Position numbers and translations under genes: made by a program. 64,000 bases of DNA, taken from the NCBI GenBank assembly GCA_003254905.1, contig QANU01102670.1:641335-705334 (forward strand). The letters are read 5' to 3'. This document shows, piece by piece, positions 52,701 through 63,731 of the stretch (positions within the stretch are counted from its first letter, which is position 1; every line of letters begins with the position of its first letter). This stretch comes from Nissolia schottii. Taxonomy: Eukaryota; Streptophyta; Magnoliopsida; Fabales; Fabaceae. The notes beneath the pieces are model-generated. The model was not told where the DNA came from, did not search any database, and saw only the letters and a list, made by a program, of their open reading frames with translations.

Positions 52701-55139
52701 TTTCTATTTTAAAGTACTTGTTTGCAAATGAGCTCTTAATAATGCCATTTTGGCAAAAGCAAAAGTTGGATATCAACGACGAAACCCCTTTTATATAATA
52801 GTTGCAACGGATTCAACTGCCTCTATGCTTCAATGATTTTTATATAAATAACTTAATACTTGTGTAATTTCTTAATTGGTAGTTTGATACTCATTCTGTC
52901 TCAAAATGTAAGTCCCTTGCACTAACAAATGCAAGTTGGGAAAATGCATAATTAATTATGAAAGACTTGCGTGAAGGGCACTGTCATTTTGCAAGAGAAT
53001 AATCAGGAAAATCGACAAACATTTTAGCAAAGATTAAGTTTAATAAAAAATATTTGAAGGCTATAGTTGCTAAAATATACATTTCATTGTTCGATTAATG
53101 ATTTGGCTTTATTCACCGTAGGCTTGTACTTGGCTCCAGAGATTTACAAAGATGATGTATTTGACAGAAGTGTGGATGCATATTCTTTTGGTCTCATCGT
53201 ATATGAGGTACCTATTATTACCCCTATTTTACAGCATCCTATTGTTAATGGGAAATGCTAGGTGAACAACACTTTTGGACAATAACAAGATGGGCAACAA
53301 AAAAGACAAAATTGATGTGTTCTGCAAGAGAGGAAAAGCTAATGAGTCCCACATTATTTTTTGTCTTCTTGTTGTTTTTGTCCAAAAGTGTTGTTCACCT
53401 AGCATTTCTTTTTTGTTAACATGTTGTGATGTTTCATATTATCAGATCTGTCAATTTTCAAGATAATTTATTATTCTGAGATTCTTTTTTTTTTGGGGGG
53501 GCTTTGGGTCAATCTTGCCTTTCCAAAGGCCGTGTGAATCTGAGTCTGATTAGACCTTGGCACTTAGGCTAATGCACTTAAGTGGAAAAAGTAGTAGCCT
53601 GGTTCGTGTTCATCAGCTATGGATTTTAGCATAGTGAGCAAGCACCACGCGACCAACAAGTGATATCAAAGCCAAGGTCATAAGCTCGATACTCATAAAA
53701 AGCATGGGCTGGAGGTAGTTGTTTCGGGGGCTGGATTGGGAATTTGACGAAAAAAATGGTCCCTTTGGTCTTCAGATTTATTCATATGCTTCATGCATTG
53801 TCTTGCCGATAGCCCTATGTAGTGATATTATTATTAGTTTGGACCAAGTTCATAATGCCGTACTTCCTTAAGATTCCTGATGCACTTCTAGTTTCGGGGA
53901 AAAGAAAATTGTTGATTTTCTCCATACGTTGACTGTTCTTACTTCGTACGTCCTTGCAGTGATTCAATTTTGACAGCATTTAGGTTTTGTGAATTCATCA
54001 CACTGATCTTTCCTGTATTAGCTGTCCAGTAGTATAAATTCAGCAATTCCTTTTGTAATATTTCTCTTATGGTCCCAGATGATAGAGGGTGTACAGCCCT
54101 TCCAACCTAAGTCTGCAGAGGAGGCCATGAGATTGATGTGCTTAGAGGGGAAAAGACCACCATTCAAGATCAAAACAAAACATTATCCTCCGGATTTGAA
54201 AGAGTAAGCCCATTAAACAAAGAGGTCTTCACTCTAATTTTAAAGCTGTCTAACTATCATGATTTGTGCAGGTTGATTGAGGAATGTTGGAATCCAGAAC
54301 CTGTTGTCAGGCCAACATTTTCTGAGGTCATTGTACGGCTGAACAAAATTGTTGCAAATTGTTCAAAACAAGGATGGTGGAAAGATACTTTTAAACTTCC
54401 CTGGTATGGTTCCTAGACTCATCATATTCCTACAGAATTTTAAGTCCTTTGGAGAAATTCATGGCATTATACTTTTCACGTATACCTTGAACTGTTAAAA
54501 TCACTCATTGATTTTGTTTAAAGACATTGGTGGTAGATTTGTGTTTCCAGTTGTGAACTAAATTTAGGAGCAAAGAGAATTAAGAATCGTGGACCTAATA
54601 TGGCAGGGATTACATACAATTTTAAATATCGTTTATTGGGGGAACAAAACAAAGTAATTACAAAGCTTGTGGAATAACAGGAAGGGTGAGAAGTGGGATG
54701 GAGTGGTTTGGGAAAGAAATAAAGATTCCCAGATTTCAGTATCATTTGAATGCATGAAAATGAAATAGGATTAAAGTCTAGTGTGATCATACAATCATGC
54801 TGGCGGAGTTTATTTGCTGAAGGAGTATTCAGGATTTTATTATCCATGTTTTGTTGCCAGCTGTAAGGTGACTTAGTATTTATTCTTTCGGTAAATGAGG
54901 ACATCATACATTTTACGATGATTTGAGATTTAAACTAATGGGAGTGAAATTAAACAACAGGTCACATCTTGATCCAAAACCTTAAACCTTAAAAGCATTG
55001 GGTCGTCCTAATCATATACCTTTTAGGCCTTTACACTATGGAACTAGATCTAAATCTGTGTCAACTGTCATGCCATCATATGACGGTTTGTTAATTAAGT
55101 CAATTACTTACATCTCTTGCTATCAACTTATATTAAGTG

Positions 55140-55192
<53 letters not shown>

Positions 55193-55502
55193 GTATGGAT
55201 GTATGTATGTATTCAAGTTTTGTTAATTAAACAACAATTTCTGTTGAATCGCGAATTGTATACCACGTTCTTTGTCAACTGCATCTTTTGTTTTATGGGT
55301 CTGATCATTAAGTGTACCTAGAATCCACCTTTCTTCTAATCCCTATGTTAGGTATCTCAGTGTCTGTGATAGGGATGTTTGCTTTGGGTCATTTAAGTTG
55401 CGTTTGGGCAATGCTTGTTGCAAACAGGGCTTGTGTTCTACTCATTAATGAACTTTTGATAACTGGCATTACCATGTGGATATTTCAATGTGCAGGAAAT
55501 AA
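49791..55502 (+). CDS. Ankyrin-repeat, Raf-like protein kinase, integrin-linked kinase (ILK) family
   Basis: Exons 49791-50222, 50617-50691, 50809-50913, 51283-51368, 51609-51729, 51956-52035, 52207-52269, 52383-52504, 53122-53207, 54079-54203 and 54272-54403, plus a tiny last exon 55496-55502, give about 477 residues. That matches Arabidopsis ILK1-type proteins. The N-terminus has repeated RQFSSG/RQASLDP motifs; ankyrin repeats cover about residues 75-168 (DLDGRTALHVAACEGHVDVA). The kinase domain follows, with ATP lysine in VAVKIL (K220), HCD in place of HRD (315-317), GFG in place of DFG (335-337) and an APE-like LAPEIY. Arabidopsis ILKs act in osmotic, ion and immune signalling. Donors after exons 3 and 6 are GC. 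If the 54404 donor is unused, the protein ends YGS at 54416. The start is the ATG at 49791 in a GC-rich exon. Confidence 0.92.
53252..53408. mobile_element. MITE with 31-base perfect inverted ends in a kinase intron
   Basis: The left end (53252-53282, beginning 'gaaatgctaggtgaacaaca') is matched exactly by the complement of the right end (53378-53408). The whole unit is 157 bases and lies in intron 53208-54078. It has no coding capacity. No certain target-site duplication is visible because the flanks differ. The perfect arms suggest recent activity or recent fixation. Confidence 0.88.
53500..53760. repeat. Possible fragment of a Ty1/copia 5' end in the same intron
   Basis: 'tgatatcaaagccaagg' at about 53661-53677 closely resembles the initiator-Met primer-binding site that follows the 5' LTR in many plant copia elements (TGGTATCAGAGC). 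The text before and after differs in character from the rest of the intron and carries an oligo-T/oligo-G tract at 53489-53503. No LTR pair or ORF is seen. Confidence 0.4.
55143..55212. repeat. Compound microsatellite (AT)n(GTAT)n in the last kinase intron
   Basis: About 19 AT units (55143-55180) pass directly into about 8 imperfect GTAT units (55181-55212). It lies between the last two proposed exons of the kinase gene. Confidence 0.93.
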
Positions 55503-57170
55503 ATAACAGGTGAAGGACCATATAGCGTGGAAGAGTAAAAAAGATCTGTCTGGGTTTCGGCCTCAGAATCAAGCTGTGAGCTCCATTCTGATGCACTGTT
55601 AATAGCCATTGCAATTAATAACACCGGAACTCAGAGATATTATTTTGAGCTTGGATATTAGCGTGAAAATGAACTTCCACGGTTTCCCTTTTGTTCTCTG
55701 TCCAGTAGAGGGGTATGAAACAGCTCCTCTTTGTAAAATGTGCCATAATCCATACGTGTTAGAGCATTTACTCACAGAAATTTTCTAATCAACACTGTGT
55801 GTTTTATTCTATACTTAATAATCTACTACCATGTGCTGCGAGTTAAGAGCCGTGTACTACTATTTGTGACTGTTTGCAGTTTGCATAATGAGAAATTACA
55901 GTGGAGTACATAATAAAGGCAGGAGAACTCATTTTTATTGCATGTGTGCCTAAATTTAGATGCTGAACTTTTGTTCGTCCAAGAATTTATGTTGCATAAT
56001 GTGTTGTGTTGCATGCATACATGATATGGAATCTGGTTCCCCACTCCTCTCTCCCAATAGTCAGTATCATGGATGATGTCATTGTTGTGGCATTGGGCAA
56101 ACAATTTAGGTTATTGCATAAGAAAAATTCTTGTCTTCCGTAAAGGAAATCAAACTATGTTTCACATACTAAATGTATAGTATTAAAATATTTGTTGCAT
56201 TTTTTTTATTTTTTATTTTATAATATACTAACTCAAGCTCAATTAAAAAAATTGTGTCGGGTCAAATATATGAAAACTTTGTTTTTGGTGAATATATCAA
56301 AACCCGATTCTTGGCCGATAAGATTTGGGCCGGGTGTATCAGCTTGACCAATAACATTGATAGAACCGGCTTTTAAAAGTTACAGGTTACCAACAAAGTC
56401 TTGATATATTTCTTATAAAATCTAACGGATGGATTTAGGACCTACCCGAGAATGTATTTAAATTCGTCAAATGAAAGATTCAAGGGACAAAAGAGAAATG
56501 AGAGTATTCATTTGGCTATTTACTTATTTTGTAAGTAATTTTTAAAAAATGGAAAGTAATTGCTTAAATGACTCCTCAAATCCTTTCGTAAAAATTTACT
56601 CCATCTTTATAATCAAAGAAAAAAAATCACCATCAGTTGATAAAAATATAATTCAAAGCAGAAATGAATTTTTGAAAAAAGAAAAATAATTACTCACTCC
56701 AATATTTTTATATGTCACTTAACAATTTTTTTTCATTAGCATATTAATGTATCTAAACAATTAAATGACCAAATACATTAATCTAAAAATTTTCAAATGA
56801 CATATAAAAAGGATCGAAAATAGTATTTCTTGGGTCATTTACTTTTTTTAATTGGCATAATAATAAAAATATTTTATAAAAATTTACTCCAAATTTTGAA
56901 TAAAAGGAAAGTAATTATCATTTTTTAATGAAAAATAATCGAAAAAAAAGAAAGTAATTTTCGAAAAATGGAAAGTAATTTTTTAAATGAGTCCTCAAAT
57001 CCATGCCATAATATTTGGTAAAAAATGTACACTATCTTTATACTCAAAGATCCTTCCACTTGTGCGATAATCAAGGCCATGCGATAAAGACCACTATGTC
57101 CTTGTTAGGGGCTAGAGTTGTTCCTTTGCTCTAAGATGAAGATTTTTTTAGTGCATATAATGAACGGTGT
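55503..57170. other. Kinase 3' UTR and intergenic DNA
   Basis: The first few hundred bases are probably kinase 3' UTR. From about 56170 the DNA is AT-rich, with repeated 'ggaaagtaattttt'-like text near 56545, 56905, 56950 and 56965 in both orientations. No gene is supported. Confidence 0.5.
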
Positions 57171-57519
57171 GAGGTGGATGATGGCAGCATCGGCCCATTC
57201 GGCGCGCCGAGTCTCGACTGCGGCCGCGAAACAAGCAGAGCCGGGGAGTGACAACGATGATACGGTTGCGAGAAAGCTGGGGAGGGACTAACCACAGCAA
57301 AGGCGAAGGCTAAGGTTATACGGCAACAGCTTTCTCAGAAGGAAGCGCAGCCCGCCTTGCAGAGCTGTTGCCTCCATGAGCAGGTATACACACTTTTATG
57401 CATGACGGTCTTTGAATCTGCTCCTGAATGGCTATTACTGTGATTGTGATATAAACAAAGGAAATAATTGGGGGAGAATGTGGCTGATGTGGTCGCAATT
57501 TCTGTTGTGATGATGATGT

Positions 57520-57905
57520 TGCAGAGACCGCCACAACACCGCAATTTAAAACCACGTTGATGAATTGGTGATTTTGTGTTTCGGTTTTGGTTGATGGCGT
57601 AATGCGATTGTGAGAAATACATTTATCTGAAGGATTAAAAAGTGATGAATCACATGGTATTGATTTCTATAGTTGAACCTTTCGAGATTTCCGTATAATA
57701 ATGAATGATAGACCTATAGAAACTGATCTTCACTCTTTCGTTTGATTTCGTATTAAAACGCTTTGTGCTATATAACACAACTGTTATCTGAAATGTGCGC
57801 TACCTAAACACCTAATAATTTATCATTTGGGGGGACTGCCACAACACTGCAATTTAATACCGCATTGATGAAACAATGATCTTATGTTTTGGTTTTGGGG
57901 ATGGT
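57520..57905. repeat. Two-copy repeat of about 75 bases inside the LETM1 intron
   Basis: 'gccacaacaccgcaatttaa' near 57530 recurs as 'gccacaacactgcaatttaa' near 57837. Both continue into similar 'gttgatgaa'/'attgatgaa' and 'tttcggttttgg'/'tttggttttgg' text. It lies in the intron 57384-57916. Confidence 0.75.
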
Positions 57906-58177
57906 TTCTTGTGCAGGGAGGACTGGGCTAAGTTACTGGTTATATGCAAGAACAAAATCGTGTTGGGGGGTTCATGCATTACTGGCTGGGTTTCAAGCTG
58001 CAGTGGGCTAATGTGAGGATCAGCTCAAGGTTGTTGCTGAAGCTTGCTGTTGGGAAGAGTCTCTCCAGGAGGGAGAGACAGCAGCTGACCCGGACTGCCG
58101 CTGATATCTTTAGGCTCGTCCTGTTTTCGGTCTTCGTCATTGTTCCCTTCATGGAATTACTTGTGCCTTTGCTTGTG

Positions 58178-58325
58178 AAACTGTTTGTAACGAAGTTTGA
58201 TAAGAAAAATAAACCACCAAGTCCAATGGGTCTCCCAATTACAGGCCCAACAAACTGTTTGTAACGAAGTTTGATAAGAAAAATAAACCACCAAGTCCAA
58301 TGGGTCTCCCAATTACAGGCCCAAC
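58178..58325. repeat. 74-base tandem duplication across the retrotransposon/host junction
   Basis: The units 58178-58251 and 58252-58325 appear identical. Each consists of 8 bases of host exon ('aaactgtt') followed by the first 66 bases of the LTR. Because the unit contains both host and element DNA, it arose at or after insertion. Confidence 0.92.
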
Positions 58326-58774
58326 AGTAATTAACAATGAAACAGTATTAGAATTACGAAAAACAATTTGATAGCTCCAACGGTCGAGAACAGAGCTTCC
58401 GAAGGAACTGCCGAGCACAGAGAGATTACGCCTCTCGATCACCGCTCCCCGTGGCCTCCCCGACGAGCTCACCCGACGGGGATGAAGGACCACGGAAGGG
58501 GGTTGCGCTCCGGTTGACGCGAGCTTCTGGGTCAGTTACTGCACTCATAGCCTTCCCAAGGAGGTAAGCGTCCCAATAAGAGCTACGTTTCCTTTCTCGC
58601 TTGCTTCTGCGCTGGCCCGGTTCTTGCGGATCTGGCGCCACGCGTCCCTGTTCGTTAGCTGCTTTCCCCTTTTGGTTTATTTGCTGTTGTGCGTTGTTTG
58701 CTGTTTCTGTTTCTATGCCTTCTTTGCCCTTGTAATTATTCAATTTGCCTTCCTTGCCCTTGTTGCTCGTTGCA
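58260..58774 (-). repeat. 3' LTR of the gypsy element
   Basis: 515 bases, bounded on the plus strand by TGTAACG and GTTGCA. It contains a 59-base segment (about 58529-58587) absent from the other LTR. An additional 74-base duplicated start lies outside it (58186-58259). Confidence 0.93.
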
Positions 58775-61700
58775 TTACCTCCCCCTTCGAAATCAACCTT
58801 GTCCTCAAGGTTGAAGTCGGGGTAGTTGTTCTTTAGTGTCTCATAATCCTCCCATGTAGTTGTCGTTTCCGCCATTCCTTTCCACTGCACTAAGACCTGA
58901 GTTGTTTCTCTGTCCCCTTGTTGAACTTGCCTGTGCTGAATGATGTTTTGGGGTTGCAGAATTGGACTAGTTTCCGTTGTTTGCAGTGGTAGGGGTAGGT
59001 AAGGGGGTATGTGAGTGCCATTGAATTTCTTTAGTTGGGATACGTGAAATACGTTGTGAATTCTGGATGTTGGTGGCAATTGAACCTTGTAGGCTACCTG
59101 TCCCACTCGTGCTTCAATCTTAAAGGGCCCGAAGTACTTCATACTCAGTTTTTGATTTTTTCTCAGGGTCACTGAGTATTGCCGGTAGGGTTGTAGTTTA
59201 ATTAGCACTAGCTCACCTTCCTTTAGTTGCACATCCCTTCTCTTGGTATCGGCCTTGTTCTTCATGTGGTTTTGGGCTTTCTGCAAGTTTGTTCTCAGTT
59301 GCTGCAGCAGCTTGTCGCGTTCAATTAGCATCTCTTGCAAATTGGCAGGGTCATTTGATTGGCGCTCATACTTCACTAACTTAGGTGGCTCTCTTCCATA
59401 TAAAGCTTGGAAAGGAGTCGTAGCAATACTGCTGTGATAGCTGGTGTTGTACCAAAACTCTGCCCACGGTAGGAGTTTGAACCACTTGTTAGGTTGATAA
59501 AATGTGTAGCACCTCAAATACATCTCCAGCAACTTGTTGAGATTTTCTGTTTGGCCATCCGTTTGGGGATGATAGGCTGAGCTTTTCTTTAGTTTAGTCC
59601 CTTGTAGCTGAAACAGTTTCTGCCAGAATTGGCTAATGAAAACTTTGTCTCTGTCTGAGACTATCGAGCGGGGCATACCATGTAATTTAACTACCTGACT
59701 TAAGAACACCTCGGCTACACTTGTGCTAGAGTAGTCTCTTTTAATAGGGATAAAATGGCCGAATTTTGTTAATCTATCAACAACCACCAGAATGACAGAA
59801 TATCCATGAGATATAGGTAGGCCTGTGATGAAGTCCATGGATATATCTTCCCAAACCTGTTGAGGAATTGGAAGGGGTTGTAGCAGCCCTGCTGGTAAGG
59901 AGTTTTCAGTCTTGGCTTGTTGGCAAATGGCACATTGAAGCACATATTCCTTTATTTCCTTATGCATAGCTGGCCAATAGAATTGTGAGGTTACTTGGGC
60001 TGTTGTTCTTGCAATCCCTGAATGCCCCCCTAAAATAGAGTCATGAAATTCCTTAAGAATTTCCTCCTTCAGCCTTGAATTTCTTGGGATGACAATTCGG
60101 TTTTTCTAGAATAAAATGCCCTGCTGCATTGAGTATTGCCCTTGGCCACTAGGTTCCTTTTCCAGCTGTGCACAGATGGTTGCTAGTTCCTCATCCTTGA
60201 TCAGGTCCTGTTTTATCTCTTGTATCCAGCTGTTAGTAGTTGTGGACCAAGCAATGTGATAGGATCTAGAAAGGGCATCGGCTGGGATGTTCTCTCTTCC
60301 TGGTTTATATTATATGGTGAAATCATACCCTATAAACTTGTGTAGCCATGCTTGCTGCTCGGCTGTGTGCAAATTCTGATCTAGCAAAGCCTTTAAGCTT
60401 TTCTGATCAGTCTTGATTATGAACTTGTGGCCTAACAAGTAGTGTCTAAACTTGGCTAGGGCTTCTGTGATGGCATACAGTTCGCGCACATAGGCTGATT
60501 TCTTTTGCATAGATGGGCACAGCTTCTTGGAAAAGTAAGCAATTGGGTGGTTCTCTTGACTTAACACCGCACCTATTCCATTCCCCGATGCATCTGTCTC
60601 TACAGTGAATTGCTTCTTGAAGTTTGGCAAGGACAACAAGGGTGCTGAGGTGAGTGCTTGTTTCAGTTGCTGAAAGGCTCTGTCTGCTTTTTCATTCCAA
60701 AGGAAGCTGTCCTTCTTTAGTAAGTCAGTGAGGGCAGCTGCTATAGTAGCATATCCTTTTACAAACCGCCTGTAGTAACCCGAGAGGCCTAGGAATCCCC
60801 TTAGTTGTTTCAAATTGCTGGGTGTAGGCCATTGAATAACCGCTTCTACTTTTCCCTTGTCCATCGCTATGCCATCTTTTGTGATAACATGCCCCAAATA
60901 CTCAATCTCTTGCTTGCCAAAATCACATTTAGATAACTTTGCAACTAGTTTCTGTTTCAGCAGTAATTGCAGCACGGCTTGTACATGTTCTAAATGTTGA
61001 TGCCATGTGGGACTATATATGAGGATGTCATCGAAAAAGACTAGAACAAATTTTCTGAGGAAGTCGTGAAATACCTCATTCATTAGGCTTTGAAATGTTG
61101 CCGGCGCGTTAGACAATCCAAATGGCATAACTAGCCATTCATAGTGACCATGGTGTGTTCTAAACGCCGTTTTGTGAGTGTCCTCGGGCTGAATTCTGAT
61201 CTGATAGTAGCCTGCTCTCAAGTCCAGCTTAGAGAAGAAAGCAGCCCCGCGTAGTTCATCAATTAGCTCGTCCACCGTAGGAATAGGGAAACTATCCTTG
61301 ATGGTAATTGCATTCAGTGCCCTGTAGTCCGTGCAGAACCTCCAAGTTCCATCCTTCTTTCTCACTAGCAATACGGGTGAAGAAAATGGACTCTTGTTGG
61401 GCTTGATAATTCCTTCCTTCAACATATCCTAGACCATATCCTCTATTTGTTGCTTTTGGCTGTGAGGGTACCTATATGGTCTTACTTTGACAGGGTTAGA
61501 ACCCTTTTGTAGGTTTATTTTATGATCATGGGTCCTGGTAGGTGGTAAGCCATGCGGTATCGCGAATACCTGTTTATGATGCTGTAAAATGAGGGCTAAT
61601 TCTGGGTCTATGGTGTCAGGCAGCTCCAGCCACTCATCCTTCGCGGTTGGTGGTTCTTGTAGTTGAATAGTAAAAGCTTCTGCTATGGCTCCCACTTGTT

Positions 61701-63198
61701 GAAGCCTTCTAATTTGATTAAGCTGTGCCACTTTTGGTTGCTGATCCCTCTCACCTTGAATCTCCATCCGTTTCCCTTTCCACATAAACTGTATTCTTGG
61801 AATCTCGTAGTTCACCACGTGATCGCCTAGTTTCACCAGCCACGATGTTCCAATAACCAACTCAGCCCCTGCCACTGGTAGTAGATACACTGGTAGTTGA
61901 AGTTGTTGCCCCTGGACTTGTAGTTCCAAATTCTGCACAAATCCTTCTGATTCTAATGTTTGACCGTTTCCCACCATGACCTTGCACTTGGGTTTTGGCT
62001 GCACCTGTGCTTGAAGAAATTTAGCCAAACGTGGCTGTAAAAAATTATCGGAGCTTCCACCATCTATGAAAACCTGTATAGGAATGCCATTTATGCTGCC
62101 TGTGAACCGTATGTCCTTGATCCCCCTGTCACCATTAAGAGCATTTAATGACAGTTGTTGAACGATTTCTGTGCTTGTATCTTCGCTTATGTCGGTTATC
62201 TGCTGCTGATTGTCTGTTTCAAACAAGTCCTTCTCCTGATCTTCTTCCATTTGCATGATTATCAAGTGTTTGTTGGGGCATTTGTGGCCAAAACTGTACT
62301 TCTAATCGCAGGTAAAACAGAGTCCTTGTTCTCTTCTGAATTGCATCTCAGATGGTCCCATCTTTTTAACTAGTGGTGTGTTAGTCCTCCCTTTTGACGC
62401 CAGGGTATCAGGATTAGGTAACAGTGGTGGTAAGTTACTCCGAGGTCCTCTCGGTTGTTGAGAAAATTGGGGATTCCAAGTGTGATTCCTGGTGTGGTTG
62501 GTATGATATCGAGCCCCTTGGCTATATTTTTCCTCATACAGCCGAGCTAGTGAAATAGCCCTGAGTATAGATTCTGGGCATTGTGCAACTACATCCCGTT
62601 TTATATCTTCCCTTAGGCCACTTATAAAACAATCGGGCAGAGCCTCAGGGCTAATGCCATAGACGCGATTCGCTAAGGACATAAATGAAGTGTAATAGGC
62701 GTTAACAGTGGTCTTCTGAACTAGTTTAAACAAGTTACCTCGTGTCCCTTCAAACGACGATGGTCCAAATTCCAGTTCCATGGCTCGCGTGAGCTCCTGC
62801 CATGAGTGGAAGGGATACGTTCGCTCCATCATCTGGAACCATGGAATGGCATCACGTTCCATGTGTATCGATGCGATAGTTAGCCTTTCCGCGTCCTCTG
62901 TCTGATAGTAATCGAAGAACTGATTGGCTTTAAATATCCAATCGAGCACTCCTGAACCATCGAATTTCGGGAAGTCGAGCTTCACGTTCCTTACCGAAAA
63001 TGGCTGCCTCTGGAAATTTGCTTGATCATTGTGGCCGGAGTTCTGCCCGCCGTGGTTATCAGAGTAAGCCGTCGTGTGGAGGTAAGTTTGCAGAGTTGTC
63101 TCGAATGCTATAATCCGAGCATCCTGCTGCTCTCTGGCCTTGGCTGCCTCCTCGAGCAACTCCATTACCCTCTTCATTTCAGATTTCTCTGGCGCCAT
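58426..63198 (-). pseudogene. Gag-pol polyprotein of the gypsy element, interrupted by stops
   Basis: One frame runs from the ATG at 63198 to a stop at 58426, inside the 3' LTR. Gag covers about 62305-63198 and has a CX2CX4HX4C zinc knuckle. A TAG (62302-62304) falls inside the knuckle. The protease motif is VFIDGGSS near 62064. A TAG at 61426-61428 precedes reverse transcriptase, which has FFDD near 61032. RNase H has a TDASGNG motif near 60610. A stop near 60307 and a TAG near 60107 precede integrase. Integrase has a DD35E pattern (Asp near 59835, Asp near 59655, Glu near 59547) and a zinc-finger CAIC upstream. A chromodomain-like VLVQWKG...TWEDYE follows near 58890-58830. No frameshift was found. 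The stops make it non-autonomous. Confidence 0.9.
58775..58792 (-). other. Polypurine tract
   Basis: On the minus strand 'gaagggggaggtaa' lies immediately before the 3' LTR, the normal place and composition for the plus-strand primer of reverse transcription. Confidence 0.8.
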
Positions 63199-63223
63199 GG
63201 CAGGTAATGAAAGCACCAAATTA
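63199..63223 (-). other. Primer-binding-site region
   Basis: Directly after the 5' LTR (minus strand) comes 'taatttggtgctttcattac', beginning with the TGG common to tRNA-primed sites. The leader to the gag ATG is only about 25 bases. I do not assign a tRNA. Confidence 0.6.
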
Positions 63224-63680
63224 TGTAACGAAGTTTGATAAGAAAAATAAACCACCAAGTCCAATGGGTCTCCCAATTACAGGCCCAACAGTAATTAACA
63301 ATGAAACAGTATTAGAATTACGAAAAACAATTCGAATAGCTCCAACGGTCGAGAACAGAGCTTCCGAAGGAACTGCCGAGCACAGAGAGATTACGCCTCG
63401 CGATCACCGCTCCCCGTGGCCTCCCCGACGAGCTCACCCGGCGAGGATGAAGGACCACGGAAGGGGGTTGCGCTCCGGTTGACGCGAGCTACGTTTCCTT
63501 TCTCGCTTGCTTCTGCGCTGGCCCAGTTCTTACGGATCCGGCGCCACGCGTCCCTGTTCGTTAGCTGCTTTCCCCTTTTGGTTTATTTGCTGTTGTGCGT
63601 TGTTTGCTGTTTCTGTTTCTATGCCTTCTTTGCCCTTGTAATTATTCAATTTGCCTTCCTTGCCCTTGTTGCTCGTTGCA
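63224..63680 (-). repeat. 5' LTR of the gypsy element
   Basis: 457 bases, plus-strand ends TGTAACG and GTTGCA. Relative to the other LTR it has lost 59 bases between two 'gagct' copies, as expected of a small deletion between short direct repeats. Confidence 0.94.
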
Positions 63681-63731
63681 CTGTTCCCTAACATGTTGCC
63701 ATCGACATTTACAGACAAGATGAAAGAACAG

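Larger units (their letters stand above)
58186..63680 (-). mobile_element. Ty3/gypsy LTR retrotransposon, chromovirus type, in a LETM1 exon
   Basis: The element is about 5.5 kb with outer ends TG...CA and a perfect 5-bp target duplication CTGTT at 58181-58185 and 63681-63685. It reads on the minus strand: 5' LTR 63224-63680, primer-binding-like sequence, gag, protease, reverse transcriptase, RNase H, integrase with a chromodomain-like end, purine tract, 3' LTR 58260-58774. Domain order RT-RNaseH-integrase places it in Ty3/gypsy. By eye the LTRs differ by about seven substitutions, one 1-base indel and one 59-base deletion over about 456 shared bases, so the insertion is recent. All coding parts stay in one frame, broken only by stop codons. 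Confidence 0.95.
57180..63731 (+). pseudogene. LETM1: LETM1-like mitochondrial protein pseudogene, split by a retrotransposon
   Basis: The exon ending at 57383 reads in broken frames as QAEPGSDND, TTAKAKAKV and AVASMS, matching the N-terminal part of plant LETM1. A second exon starts at 57917, giving EDWAKLL, then a frameshift near 57940, then HYWLGFKLQWANVRISSRLL and LSRRERQQLTRTAADIFRLV. It is cut at 58185 by an LTR element and resumes at 63686 with PNMLPSTFTDKMKEQ before a donor at 63732. LETM1 is an inner-membrane protein for cation homeostasis and ribosome binding in mitochondria. At least two frame breaks in exon 1 and one in exon 2, besides the insertion, make this copy inactive. Downstream exons, if any, lie outside the window. 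The neighbouring ILK gene mirrors the ILK2-LETM1 pair recalled from Arabidopsis. Confidence 0.87.

Noticed and set aside
54518-54907. Minus-strand open frame of 129 codons in the kinase's last intron
   Set aside because: No family signature, and it lies antisense within an intron. Likely chance.
57316-57622. Minus-strand frames over the LETM1 pseudo-exon
   Set aside because: They are shadows; the plus strand shows recognisable LETM1 text and splice sites.
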